Source: Eledone cirrhosa (Eukaryota; Mollusca; Cephalopoda; Octopoda; Eledonidae). From it: a stretch of DNA of 64,000 bases. The stretch covers positions 203,418,877 to 203,482,876 of the forward strand of contig OZ024740.1 in the NCBI GenBank assembly GCA_964016885.1. The letters are read 5' to 3'. A program made the position numbers and the translations under genes. The notes beneath the pieces are model-generated. The model was given only the letters and a program-made list of their open reading frames with translations, searched no databases and was not told where the DNA came from. This document shows positions 44,930-58,900 of the stretch, one piece after another; the stretch's first letter is position 1, and the number at the start of each line of letters is the position of its first letter.

Positions 44930-45055
44930 TTGATTTGGTAGTCATTAGAGTGTTCGATATTTGTTCCAACTCTCTATGCTCTGAGTTTAAATCCTGTTGA
45001 AGTTCACTTTACCTTTCACCTCTTTGGGGTCAATAAAGAAAGGATCAGCTCAGTG
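44930..45055 (+). mobile_element. Decayed S2 SINE
   Basis: CTGAGTTTAAATCCTGTTGA (B-box region), then TTTACCTTTCACCTC and AATAAAGAAAGGATCAGCTC. Confidence 0.5.
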
Positions 45056-45854
45056 CTGGTGTAGCCCTCTCTCCTTCTGGCTGTCACATCCTGGATGTTC
45101 CATTGGATGAAGGGATGGAGGAGGAGTGGTCGAGAAGTATCTATGTCTGCTCACAACTGCATGATCACTTTAGCAGAAGTATGGTACTATATGGGCATGA
45201 AAGCATAGTATATACTACCAAGTACTACTCGATTGCAAGTGGTAGCCTTAGTTTTTTGTGTTTTCTTTTAAGTATGTATATATGTAACTAGAAATTCTAT
45301 CATATATAGTTCTGCTGAGACAAGTTAAACTGAATGACTTGCACAGGTATTGTTGGTGTTTAGGTTACTCTAGCTTAACATTTAGGGCAATCTCAAAAGT
45401 TAATCATACCTTATAATCTGTTGCTATTCCTAATATCTAGTTGATACCTATTTTATCTACTCCAAGTTGATTTAACCCTCCTGATACTGAACCATGCCAG
45501 GTTTTATTATTGTTTGTTTTAAAGTGTTCATATTTAAATTAAACTCTTAACATCCTGTACCACATGAAACATCATATCTTTTTCTCTCTGAGCAATACTC
45601 CACTCAATCACCAAACAATTCTCATTAGTTTTGTCTTTCTTCCTTATGGGGTTGATAAAATAAAGCATTAGTAATGCACTGGGGTAATTGCTGGCCTTGT
45701 GCCCAAAGTAGAAACAATTATTTATCTGAAATTTGAAAAGTAAGTTAAAAAGGTCGTTACATAAAATGATGGTAGATTTTTGGATAAATATGAACACAGG
45801 CAATTTTAATAAAAAGAATGATAGATAAATTCTGTTCTCATCAGAAGAAATAGT

Positions 45855-46078
45855 TTAACCCATTGATTACCATACTGCCTTTAATTTTGAAAATAATCAA
45901 GAATTTGGAGGAATTTAGTAAAATAACATTATTAAGCTGGTATTTATAACAATTTAGCAAAGGGTCTTACATAAAATTATGATGGAATGTTTTAGATAAA
46001 TATAAACACTTTAAAATAAACAGCTTTGTATTGTAGAACCAGGAGCAATTTCAGGCGGTTAGGTATCAAAAGGGTTAA
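45855..46078 (+). mobile_element. MITE M1, near-complete
   Basis: Starts TTAACCCATTGATTACCA and ends GGTATCAAAAGGGTTAA. The ends form an imperfect inverted repeat with TTAA at each side. AT-rich, non-coding. Confidence 0.7.
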
Positions 46079-46094
46079 TCAGAATTTTATTTCC

Positions 46095-46287
46095 TTATGA
46101 TAATTGTTTCTACTTTTGGCACAAGGCCAGCAATTACCCAGTACATTACTGGTACTTTATTTTATTGACCCCGTATGAATGAAAGACAAAGTTAACCTCG
46201 GTGAGATTTGAACTCAGATCGTAAAGGGACGTAACTATGCTGGAAAGCATGTTCAACCCTCTACCGATACTGCCAATTCACTGCCCT
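46095..46287 (-). mobile_element. S2 SINE, complete
   Basis: Reverse strand; GGGCAGTGAATTGGCAGTAT head at 46287 and the GCTGGCCTTGTGCC end at about 46105. B-box-like GAGTTCAAATCTCACC. Confidence 0.8.
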
Positions 46288-46299
46288 TATTTCCTTATG

Positions 46300-46900
46300 A
46301 TAATGAAGATTATTGTGTACAGTGGTCAGGTGCACTACAACTCATCAAAGGTGTATGTATAGTACATAGAATAATGTACAAATGTCAAGAAAGTGAACAG
46401 TGTATGAGTCATGATATACACACACACACATGCATGCGTGTGTATGGGGGAGAAATATCAGGTTTAGTGCTGGCAAATTTCGGGAAGTTTTGAAGGATGC
46501 AGTGTCCTGACAGCTAACAACCGATGCAGGTAGTTTATTCCATGCTTCAGCGACTCTGACCACGAAAAGATGTTTCCGATGGGAGCTGTGCTGTTTTCTG
46601 ACTTCATTGGTATGCCCACGGGTGTTAGACACATGGAATTCAAAAAGGTGCTCAGGGTTGTTGTTGGCAAGATGGTTAATAATTTTGTTGGTGTTTACCA
46701 AGTCAGTTGCCAGACGTTGGAACTTTAATGTATCCATGCTCAGGGAGACAAGACATTCAGAGTATAGTAGATGCCTGATGGAGGGTATTTGCTTGGTTGC
46801 ACATCTCTGAACAGTTTCCAGGAGGTTAATATTCTGAGCAAGACAAAGGTTCCAAACTGGTGATGCAAATTCTAAGTGTGGTCACACTATAGCTATATAC
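46300..46900 (-). mobile_element. Second-family LINE 3' end
   Basis: Encodes the RT C-terminus (FQRLATDLVNTNKIINHL, VRVAEAWNKLPASVVS) then the tail with TGAGTTGTAGTGCACCTGACC. Same family as 19036-19357 and 63438-63540. Directly upstream of GABPA's first coding exon. Confidence 0.7.
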
Positions 46901-46965
46901 ATAGACACTGTCTTTGTTGTGTTATCTATTATGTTCTAAACTTAACCATATTTTGGTGTTTGCAG

Positions 46966-47080
46966 GTATGAAACGTGCTATTTCTGCAATTATGGAAGCA
47001 AATCAAATAGAAGATGAGGAAAAATCCAAATCTCCTCTCAACCCAGACGAAGTTGCTGCAATTGCTGCTATAAGTGATGA
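46966..47080 (+). CDS. GABPA: GABPA first coding exon
   Basis: The acceptor TTTGCAG ends at 46965 and the ATG is at 46968. Residues 1-38 begin [13 protein letters not shown] and are Glu/Lys-rich, like the variable N-terminus of vertebrate GABPA. The donor GTAATT at 47081 is weak-looking, but the join to 48077 restores the expected reading frame. Confidence 0.9.
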
Positions 47081-49895
47081 GTAATTATTCTTTTACTATT
47101 TTAACATTTTCATTTCAGTCAAAGAATTAAAACATTATTCTGAATGTTCAGTTCACAACGGTGCCATTTGTTTATGTCCTTCAGCTTAGTGATTTGACAA
47201 AAGTCAATGGGATAAATATCTTAAAAACAAAGTATAGCTGTAGAATAATGTCTAAAAAAAAATCCAACCCTTGTCAGCATGGAAAAGCAGACTTAGCAAC
47301 AATGATGTTGATTTCTCAATCAGTGTATAAACTAAGCTAAATCATTATCAGAAAATAGTGTTTTTATATGCGACTCTCTTTCATTAGATTGAATTAATTA
47401 GTAAGAAATGAAAACTTCATCTATATTTTGTGCTTAATTAGTTAATGTTCCTTTCTTTTCAGATTGATATTAATTGTTTTGTGACCATGTTTTTAATGTA
47501 ATGTACTCTATTTCAATTAATTAATGAAGAATTTTAAGGGACTTACTAAAATTATTTATTTCATTACTAAAATAGTAACTGAATATCAAATTGTGTTGGA
47601 AGATTTTAATTTAAATAGGAATCCATTAAAATGAGTGGTTTTATTTTGTAGAGCCAGAGGTAGTTTTAGCTGGATTTGCATCAAAAAGACTAATCTGTGT
47701 GTCTGGTTTAGAATAGGTAACTATATTCCTGCATGTTGTGAGAGGCATCTAAAAGGATTGACTCCAAGAAGTGCATCCAGCCATAAGATGCTTCAAAAAG
47801 GACACCGTGATGAGTATGAATCCTATAATGAGGCCTGCAAGGCTAACCCCAGTGTTAGTAGCGGAAAAGCAATCTTAACTCTTTTGATACCACCCCAGCT
47901 ATAACCTGCTGATTCGTATTCAAATTAAAATCTTCCAACATAAATATTATATAGGAACCATATGTTAAGTTACTATCTTGCTTAATAATGAAATAATTAA
48001 TAATTTTAGTAGACACTTCAATTACTAATTAAAATGTTGTTTATTGTATTAATTACTTTGTCAACTTTCTCCATAGGGTTGTTCTTGAAGAAGAAATCAT
48101 CCATGAACACCCCCCTCCCCAATACCAGAATTTAGTCATTCAACATATGGACATTGCAGAACCCCTCTCCACATTGAAGCGACTTCTTGAAATCCGTTTA
48201 CAGTGTTCTCTTGCAGAACATAGTTTTTTCCTCCAAGACACAATTTTGGTATGTCATCTTTTTACATGTGTGTTATATATCATCATCATCATCATCACTG
48301 TTTTACATCTGTTTTCCTTGTTGGTTAGGTGGGTTGTCATGATCTGAAACCAAACTGGTCTGAAGATCACATCTCACTCATATGCTGCATTTTGACTAGG
48401 TTTCTACAGCTAGATCCCTTTCTTAACATATGTAAACACTTTAACTTGTTCGTTATCATATGTTTAATGAAAGGCACTGCCTATGATTTTCAAATAATTT
48501 TGAAAATGATGAAGAATTTGGAAAGATTTATTAATATAACAAATTTTCTCATTTAGATGATATTTAGAACATAACACAGGTTTTTACATGGGGTAAAGTG
48601 TAGTTGATTATATTAACCCCAGAACCCCAGAAAGCTGTTAGGCAATGTTAACTTTGGTAGGATTTGAACTTAAAATATTGATAGACATAATTAAATTCTA
48701 GAAAACATTTTCTTCACTAGTCTACTGATTCTGCCCAAAGTAATAATTAACTAATAGTTAGGCTTGTGTAAAACTGGAAATAGGCTCATGACAAATGTAA
48801 AATGTAGACCTCTGAAGCTAGTAATGGACTCTAGTCAGGTGTAAAATGAAGAACCCTAAAACTGTAATAGGCACCTTTTTAAACTACTAATTAAGTATTT
48901 TCGTAATCAGTGCAAAATACACGTTTTATGTTTGTGATACAGGTATATATATGTACATGATTTATCATACTTACAAGTATCAGAACTAGAATTTGATGTA
49001 CGCCCCCACAAAATCAGGTACATGTCAACTGGACTACCTGTACCCACCTCTGTTCTTGCCCTCTAATAGTAACATAATTTCTACTTTAGACACAAGGCCA
49101 GCAGTTTTGTCGGATGAAGAAAGTTGATTAAATTTACTCCAGCATTTGACTGGTGTTTTATTTTATCAACCCCAGAAGGATGAAAGGCAAAGTAGAACTT
49201 GGTGGGATTTGAACTAAGAACATAAAGGGCTGAAACTAAATGCTGCAAAGCATTTTGTCCAATTTTCTAATGATTCTACCAATTGGCCACTGTCTTGCTA
49301 CTCATCATCATCACTATTTAATGTCTATTTTCCATACTTGCATGGGTTATATAGGGTGTCACATTCTGAGGCTTAACCAGTCAGGTGACTGTCTTTATCA
49401 TACATACTGTTTTGGCCTTGGTTTCTACAAATAGATGCCCTTTATAATGGAAACAACTTGATGAGGATGACTAGGTTCATTTATTGTGGCAGCAGCACTA
49501 CTACTTAATAGTGTAGATTGAGTGCTTTTACTTGTGACACTAATACTATCAATTTGCACAGTAACCTGAGTGGTTACAACTACTTTGCAGAGTGGACTGG
49601 GTGCTTCTTATCTTGGCACCAGCACTACCACTTTACAGAGTGGACTGGGTGCTTTTCTTCTTGGCACCAGCACAACCACTTTATAGAAAGAACTTGGTGG
49701 TTATGATAAATAATAGTTTATTAAATGTTAGTAATCTTTATTATTACAGTTGGACAGCAACAAAAGTTTAGTGGAACAATGTGTTCAAGGTGAAGGTATG
49801 GTTCAAATTAACCTGGAAGTAAAATCACAACCTGGTAAGTAAACAGTTTGTTTTTTCAACAGTATCATCATAATCAGCATCATCATTGTCATCAC

Positions 49896-49927
<32 letters not shown>

Positions 49928-52900
49928 CCACCACTACCAAGAACATCATTGTGATTTCTACATGTTTTTCTATGCTGGCTGAGGTTGAATGAGGCTTTCT
50001 TGAGGCAATGTTCTATGGCCTTCAAGACGCATGGTAGATCTTTTTTAGACATATTTTAGGGAAAAAATAGCACCTTAGAATTAAATATATATTATTTTCT
50101 TTATTGGACATTTCCTTAATTTTTACTTCCATCATATCTACATTTCATCTTTAAAGATGAATGAAACCAATAAGCTTCACAGTGTATCTTGCTACATATC
50201 TGGGTGTGGCTTATAAAAACTTAAATTCCTTCAAGATATGTCTGTTATTTCAGTTATTTTTAGAATTAGTTTTGATATATGTAATCATATGAACTAGATA
50301 AGACTTTTTGAGGCAGATTTCTAGAGCTGGGTTCCCTTTTTGATGCCATCCCTTACTTCCTTTTGAGGGAAGTACACATCTATGCACATTGATCCTCTGA
50401 GCTGTGTAAGTATCACCAAATGGTGTCATTTCAAAGCAAAGTCCCACAGAAATAAATGTACAATCATGCACATGCACATTATATATCAGGTTTTGTAGGC
50501 CCTCCAGAGAGATTGATATTGTTGTTCTGTTTAACTGTTGCAAGTCAAAGCTTGTAGGAAAAACATGTATTAATTTCCTGAGACATTATATCAGAATTGT
50601 AAGATTTGTTTGTAAATGGATGATTTTAATTTTGTGTTTGTGTTATTCATGGTAATATTGAAAATATTTTAACCCATTCATCACCATTTTTTTCTAATGA
50701 AAGACTACTTATTTTCAAATAATCTTGAAAATAATCATGAATTTGGAAAGATTTAATAATATAACTGACTTTTTCTTAATTAATTTGGTGTTTGGTACTT
50801 ATCAAAAGTTCTTACTTAAAATTATTATGGAAGGTTTTTGGATGAATATAAATACTTCAAATTAACTCTTTAGTATTTAAACCAGCCATATCCAAACAGA
50901 ATTTTTTTCTCCCATTTCTGTTCAAACCAGCTGTAACCAGCCACGCATACTTATGTTAACGTATTTTTCTCAAAATAAATAATATCAAAATCTTGTAGAT
51001 TTGATATTATGTGAGGTAAAGCCTTTACCTTGAAAATATGATAGTAAATATAGAGTAATGTAAATGCTAAAGGGTTAAACAGCATTGTATGATATAACCA
51101 GAGGTGTTTTCTGGTGATTTGTTATCAAAAGATTTAATATTTCATTAATAGTAAGATCCAAGAATTGTTAACGATGGCAGTAATAGTTTTACTTTTAAAT
51201 TCTGTTTTCAGGCACAAAACCCAAGATTAATATTTTGGACATCTTAAAACCTGCTGAAGAAGTACTTCCACCCCCCAGTATACCAGAACCTGCCCAGGCA
51301 GTTCAGCAGCCACAGGCCACAAAAGTGGTTATTCCATTGCCAGAAGAATCTGAAAATGTTACAAGATGGATTGTAGATCAAAATTTCAGGAGAGAACAAG
51401 AAAGACTTAAAATACCCCGAGGTAAGTCTTTCTAACAATGTAATCTTGGTTACATACCTTTAAAATACCTCATGGTGTTATGTATAACACTGTACTGTTA
51501 TTACATCTGTACTACCATTCTATTATGGCTGGTCGTACTATATGTACCGTAGACAGCAAATTGGCAGTCGTTAGGTCAAATAGGATGCTTTGCGGTATTC
51601 ATTCCGTCTCTATGTTCTCTGAGTTCATATCCTGCCACGGTCAATGCTTTTGAAGTAAATAAAAAAAAAAGTATCACTCTAGTACTAGGGTCGATTCTTC
51701 CTCTGTATCTCTTTCCAGCTTTCTTCTTCTCACTCTCTATCCTTCTCTGGAAGAATCTGCTGTGTTCAGACTTAGAGAGAAGATAGGCTCCAACAGGTTT
51801 CAAAAATTCCCAAGAAACGCCATATGTTAATATGGCACCCCTAAAATTCCACCAGGAATATATACAGGTCCTTATATACATTACATGTATATATGGATTG
51901 TATAAAACCTGCCAGATACAGTCCTATACGAGCGAGACACAGTCACCTGATCAATCTTGCCTCAAGTGGGATAATTTCTGTCTAACCCATGCTAGCGTGG
52001 AAGATAAACGTTAAACGATGATGATGATGATGATGTACCACTGTACTGTTATTTGGTTATGTCTAGTTCTAATACATGTACATCCCCCTCCCCCCCTCCC
52101 CCCATTCTGTTATTTGTAGATCCTGCTCAATGGTCTGAAGTCCATGTCCGTCATTGGATACAGTGGGCCTGCAGAGAATTTCACTTAGAAGGAGTAGATA
52201 TCAACCAATTTCGACTAAATGGCAAACAGTTATGTGACTTACAGCATGAAGAATTTATTAAATACATACCATTTGATAGAAATGATATATTTTGGACACA
52301 TTTGGAGCTTCTGAGGAAATGTAAATTTGTTGGTAAGTAGCTTTGCTTTTGTCTTTAATGCAGTCTAACTTGTCTGGTGGTTGAGACACTACCATGAGAA
52401 AACACATCCAGTACATGCATTAAGAAGGGCATCCAGCCATAGAAATCTAGCCAGAAACAGTTCTATATGAGCAAGACATGGTCACCTGACCCGACTTGCC
52501 TCTAATGGGACAACCTGTCTAACCCTTGCTAGCATGGAAAATGGATGTTAAACGATGATGATGATAGGTAAGATGCATAGCTGAGTAGTTATGGTGTTGA
52601 TCTAACAATTGTAAAGTTGTGAATTCTATTCCCTGACCGTTGCTCCAGTGCACTTAGAAAAAAATGAGTTGCACCTGTAATTCAAGGGGTCAGCTTTGTC
52701 ACTCACTGTGTCATGCTGAATCTTCCTGAGAATTAAAATATTACTACACATAATTGCATGTTAATTTTATGAGCAAGCTTCTCCATTGATTGAACAACTG
52801 GGACACTCATTGTTGTAATTGTCAGAGGGCCATCATCATAATCATTTTACGTCCACTTGGCATGCGTTAGGTGTGTTGTTAAATTATGAGACCAAATGAG

Positions 52901-55900
52901 TTGGAGCAACCCTGTTTGCTTGTTATGTTCTATATTTGATATAACCTCTACAGCTGGATGCCCTTTCTACCACTTTACCTACCAATTTACAGAGTGGACT
53001 GGGCACCAACACTAAAGAGGTTGTCACACATACTAGTCCATACTGAAGGGTCCTTTCAAACCATCCATTCTCTCTGTTTAATTACCAATCAGTGTAGCTA
53101 AGCTAATTAACAATTGTGTGTTTATGTGTTCTTTTATTACAGCTGTTCTCCAACAACCAACTCCACATGCTATCACAACTATAACAGTTTCAACATCAGA
53201 TGGTCATTCAGGTAAATAAACATATTCAAATTATTTCACTTACTCTAAAGCTCTTTTACCTACATTTTTTTAAATATTTGAAATGTTTGTCTGTTCCAAA
53301 CATACATATATGATACCGAACTTCAGTTTTAAACAGACATGTGTTATTTAAACTTTACTTTTCATCATCCGGTGGCCTCAGCCGAAATGGACTCGACAAT
53401 TGATCTCCACGTGGGTCTGTCGTTCATTGTTGTTGCCAAGTCCTGGATTTCAATACCAGAATCTCTGGAGATGAGATCAGGGTAGGAGAGCTTGCGCCCC
53501 CTGTTATTAGTGACTGCTTGTGATTTCCAAAGCACTAATGGGGACACAGCCTCGTAGGTGGCACGATGGCAGTGGCCAGAAAATCTTACTCTCATCTTAT
53601 ATACAACGACAGATATGCGTCCACTTTGCAGTGGGAGGGGGTAGGGGCATATTGTCTATATGCTTCAGCTTTGGCTTGTTCCTGTGGGAAGTCGGGTCTT
53701 CTGTATTACTGCGTGACACCAGAGGTCACGGTCATGTGTCATTGCCCTTGAGAGGTGCAATTGGGTAAGGTCGGCTTTTATCACCTCATCTTAAGTCTTT
53801 TTGGGTCTCCCCACTCCGTGAGTGCTCTGCACCTTTTTATGCAGCTGTCATCCTTCATATGCATCACATGTCCATACCAACGTAACCTCCTCTCCTGCAC
53901 ACAGCATTTGATTCCTCTTATGCTCAGTCTCTCTCAATTCATTTATGTTTTGCCGTTTGCGTATATTACTATTACACATCCATCGGAGCATGCAGGCTTC
54001 GTTTCTTTCTAATCTACGCAAGTCTTCCACCTTCAGCACCCAGGTCTCAGTACCATGTAACATTGCTGTTCGTATACACGCATCATACAGTCTGCCTTTC
54101 ATTTTGAGGGAAAAGCCTTTTGCAGCCAGCAGTGGCAGTAGCTCCCTGAACTTCTTCCATCCCGTTCTAACCCTAGTTATTGTACTTTCCGAACACCCAC
54201 CTCCTCTGCTAATTCGGTCACCTAGGTAGCAGAAGCTGTCTACTATTTCTACAGAACCCTCCCAGAGTTTGGTGGTGCTTGTTTCCTGTGGCTGTTTGCT
54301 GTCCCAGCGCTACTGCTACATATGAAGCCTACATTCTTAGTTAAGCTTCCTGAGATCCCACTACATCACTTGTGTACCCATTGTTTGCATTTGGGGCAGA
54401 GGATGGAGTTCCTACCTACACCTTTCTTACATACTGAGCAAGGCCATTTCCCTGAGAGGATCTGGGTTCTGTTTTCTCGTCTGCTTACAAGAACCTTAGT
54501 CTTTGTCAGGTTGACTTTGAGACCCTTTCTTTCTAGTGCCTGCTTCCATGTTTGGAATTTCTTCTCCTGTTCCACCATACTATATATATATATATATGCA
54601 GAGGTTATATTTAATTTGTTGGGATTCAACAAGCTTAAACATTTTTATAACTGATATAAAGCACTCAACAGATTAGTGGAGTAAATACACAATATATTAA
54701 TAAATGGAAACTATACTTATAAAACCATATTTATTTTATTATATATATTTCAAGGGCAACCAAGGCAAATTATGGTGCGCTTTCATCAGATAAAATACAG
54801 ATTTGTTTTATAAATAAATATTGACATACCCGGAAAATAGACAACCTTAACGGTTGGAGCTTCCTGGATAGTGGAGATAATATTTTATTGAGGGTAATAC
54901 AAAGTTATGAGTGAGTATGAAAATGAGTGTCCAAAAAATTGAAAAGATACCGGTTTATTTAAATTAAACTGTTGGAAGAAGAGGATATGTAAGGGAGAGA
55001 GAAGAAAAGGAAGGAGAAAGAGAGAAGAAGAAAGAAAAAAACGATTATACATAGTGATAGTGAAGATAATCAAAGTGAACGAGGAAATAAATTTTAATGG
55101 AAGAATATACAGAACGTAAATATATCTAAGTGAAAGAAGAAATAATATTAACGTGGAAGAATAATATTCAGAATGTAGGGTTCATTATGTTGTGATTATA
55201 TTTATAATGATACGTTGAAAATTAAATATTTAAAAATATTATTTAAAATTATTTTATCTGATGAATGCGCACCATAATTTGCCTTGGATGCCCTTGAAAT
55301 ATATATAATAAAATAAATATGGTTTTATAAATATAGTTTCCATTTATTAATATATTGTGTATTTACTCCAAAACTTGTTGAGTGCTTTATATCAGTTATA
55401 AAAATTTTTAAGCTTGTTGAATCCCAACAAATTAAATATAACCTCTGCATATATTAAGCTCCCTTATTGTTGAGCGCTTTAAATTATAACTGATTAAAAA
55501 TGGAATTCTTTAGGATCTCTTCTTCTCTAAAAGACATACCTTTACCTAAGAATAAGGACTTTCTAAAACAACTTATCGAAAAATCGGACTCGTTTATAAG
55601 AAGACTTAGATGGCGTGCTTTTCATTTCGATAAAAAATCTAATGCGAAAGAAAATATTTCCAATCTTGATAGAATCTTCAAATCCAAAAAGAATCCACCT
55701 TCCAACAAACTATTAATGGAATTTGAAAATGAGATTATTTTTATCATACAAAACATTAAATTTAAGAAAAACCATTTTGTAGGCCAGGATTACCTCAAAT
55801 GTTTCAAAAATAATATAGAAAACTTTGAAAAAACGGAAAAAATTCTTGTTAAATCAGATAAAACCAATCTTTATGGAATACAAAAGGATGATTACAATAA

Positions 55901-58900
55901 TCTTATATTGAAGCAATTAAGGAAAAATGACAAAAGAGCAACCAATGATGACCCTGAATGACTAAATACTGAAGCTTCTTATATAATGCAGGAATTAGGC
56001 TTCGAAAATAGGACTCAACCCTTCATCCCTAGGAAACCAAAAATTAATTTGAAGGACCATAAAAGAAATTTTGAAATTGAATTACCAGTTAGACTGATTG
56101 CACCATCTAAATCGGACCTTGGCATACTTAGCAAAAATATCTTAGATAGAATCATACCACAACTTAAGGAAATATCTTATTTTAAATTATGGAATGGGAC
56201 TAATGAAGTTATTGACTGGTTTAAGGACATTAAATATAAGCATAACAATAAATTCATTCAATTGGATATTGCTAATTATTACTCATCTATCACTCCTAAT
56301 TTACTTAATAAAACCCTTACATATGCATTTAAATATACTGATTTATCTAGCAACGAAATGCACATCATCTTAACTGCACGTAAAACATTAATTAAATTTA
56401 GCAACCACCTTTGGACTAGAGCAGATAGGGATAACAATTTCGATATCACTATGGGGTCATCGGACTCAGCGCAATTAACGGATCTTGTGGATTTTTTTAT
56501 TAACAATACTTTACATAGGAAAATACCAGAGATGACCGGTGGTTTATATCGTGACGATATGCTATTGCTTATTGAAAATAATAATAATTGTGAAATAAAT
56601 AGGAAAAGAAAAGAAATTATACAATTTTTTAATAGCTTTAATCTTAAAGTAGAAGTAGAGAATAATTATAATAATTATAATATTGGTAAAAAATCTTCAA
56701 TTTCTCTATCCAACTTATTATGGAACTTAAAATCCAAGAATATTAACTATTCTTTATCTTGGGAAATTATCTCCAAAGCTCCATCATACACAGCTCTATC
56801 CAAAAATTGCTCCCATTGCATTGAAGAAATATTCTTTATACTAAAAAGTAAGAACTCTATTAATTTGCATAATAATTTATTTAGTTCTTGTAAACATCGT
56901 TCAAACTCAACTTTTAGATATATATATAAAATGTAATATATGGTTAATCTCCTTTACATAACGTTTTCTATATCCAACCACCTACAACTTCATCCCTCAG
57001 ATTATATCTATATATGATTCATATATATTTAATTTACTTTATATTATTACACTTATCAGTAGATTATAACCTTTTTATATGACTACTTGAAATTCTTTTA
57101 AGAAAAATTTTCCTTAAAAGACTTTCTGAAGGTTTTAGAAAATTCTTGGTAAAACTTTTGAAAGCTATGGAAAAACCATTATTTTCATATCTTCAAACAT
57201 TTTAAATATATATCCAAATATTTATATATATGTGGAATAACCTATGGTTTATGTTTTAATTATATTCTTAAGGTAAATTTTTTTAACTTTATAACATTTA
57301 TGACTTCTTATGGTTTATGTTTTAATTATATTCTTAAGATAAATTTATGACTTCTCATAAAACATTTTTTTAATAAGTTTTTTTTTTATGTATCCTTGGA
57401 GTCATTTGAGTTCTTAAAAAATCACTTCTAACTTCCTTTATACTTCCTTACTGTTTTTATAATCTAATTAAGTAGTTATTCCTTTGTAAACTCTCGTAAA
57501 TTTTCATAAATTTGGAATTATTTGGATGTTTAAGTTTTGACTTACAACTATTAATAAATATAATTTTGCCAAACTTACTTTAATCAAATAAACTATACTA
57601 GATTTTCTCCAATGTAAAATACTATACATTTAAATAATTTATAATCCATAACATACACATCTAAACCAATATATTATTACTAATACATCTTAATATAATA
57701 TAAATACTTCTGTTTTAATTTTAATTTTTAATTTTTAATTTTAATATTACTTTAATCTTTAATTTTGATTTTTATTTTTAATTTTAATTTTAAATAATAT
57801 TTTTAAATATTTAATTTTCAACGTATCATTATAAATATAATCACAACGTAATGAACCCTACATTCTGAATATTATTCTTCCACGTTAATATTATTTCTTC
57901 TTTCACTTAGATATATTTACGTTCTGTATATTCTTCCATTAAAATTTATTTCCTCGTTCACTTTGATTATCTTCACTATCACTATGTATAATCGTTTTTT
58001 CTTTCTTCTTCTCTCTTTCCCCTTCCTTTTCTTCTCTCTCCCTTATATATCCTCTTCTTTCAACAGTTTAATTTAAATAAACCGGTATCTTTTCAATTTT
58101 TTGGACACTCATTTGCATACTCACTCATAACTTTGTATTACCCTCAATAAAATATTATCTCCACTATCCAGGAAGCTCCAACCGTTAAGGTTGTCTTTTT
58201 TCCGGGTATGTCAATATTTATTTATAAAACAAATCTGTATTTTATCTGATGAAAGTGCACCATAATTTGCCTTGGTTGCCCTTGAAATATATATAATAAA
58301 ATAAATATGGTTTATAAATATAGTTTCTATTTATTAATATATTTTCATTTCATTTTACGTCCGCTTTTCCCTGCTTGCAAGGGTGGGATGGGAACTGATT
58401 CTGGCTTGATTTCTACAGCTGGATGCCCTTCCTAACACCAACCTCATTTACAGTGAGTGCTGGGTGCTTTTTTGCAGTGGAATGATAGGGACCCCAGTCC
58501 CTATCATCTCATTTCTACAGCTGAGTGAACTGGAGCAATGTGAAATAAAGTGCCTTGCTCAAGGAAACAACACATCACCCGGTCATATATATATATATAT
58601 AGATATATAGTAAAACGGATTCTCACCGCAGCAATACAATGGTTGAAAATCTGCTCGGTGAAATGTGTGTCCTCGAGTATGGTTTCTAATTTGTTGTGGA
58701 ACTAACTCTATACCAAACCCGTCCTCTGGACTGATGCTCTGCTTACTATGGGTATAACCTCCCATTTTTTTACCACTATATATATATGTTTATCTTTATA
58801 ATACTAAATATATTATATACATCTTTATACTATTATATATCTATTATTTGCTTCTCTCTCTGGCAGGTGGAAAAATTCTAAGTAAGACGCCACGACCTCG

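Larger units (their letters stand above)
54592..58343 (+). mobile_element. Penelope-like retroelement with inverted and direct terminal repeats
   Basis: Block order: A (54592-54796), B (54797-55250), A reversed (55251-55455), coding region (55500-56936), AT-rich stretch, B reversed (about 57795-58238), A reversed, truncated (58239-58343). So the coding unit has direct terminal repeats (A reversed at both ends), and an inverted copy of its own 3' end precedes it. Such pseudo-LTR layouts are known for Penelope-like elements. The right repeat is cut by an S1 SINE. It lies within the intron before the basic-linker exon of GABPA. The class rests on the RT and C-terminal motifs and the ribozyme-like repeats, recalled and not searched. 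Confidence 0.75.

Noticed and set aside
49825..50052. Open frame with a long Asp run
   Set aside because: Reverse translation of an (ATC)n microsatellite in a GABPA intron.
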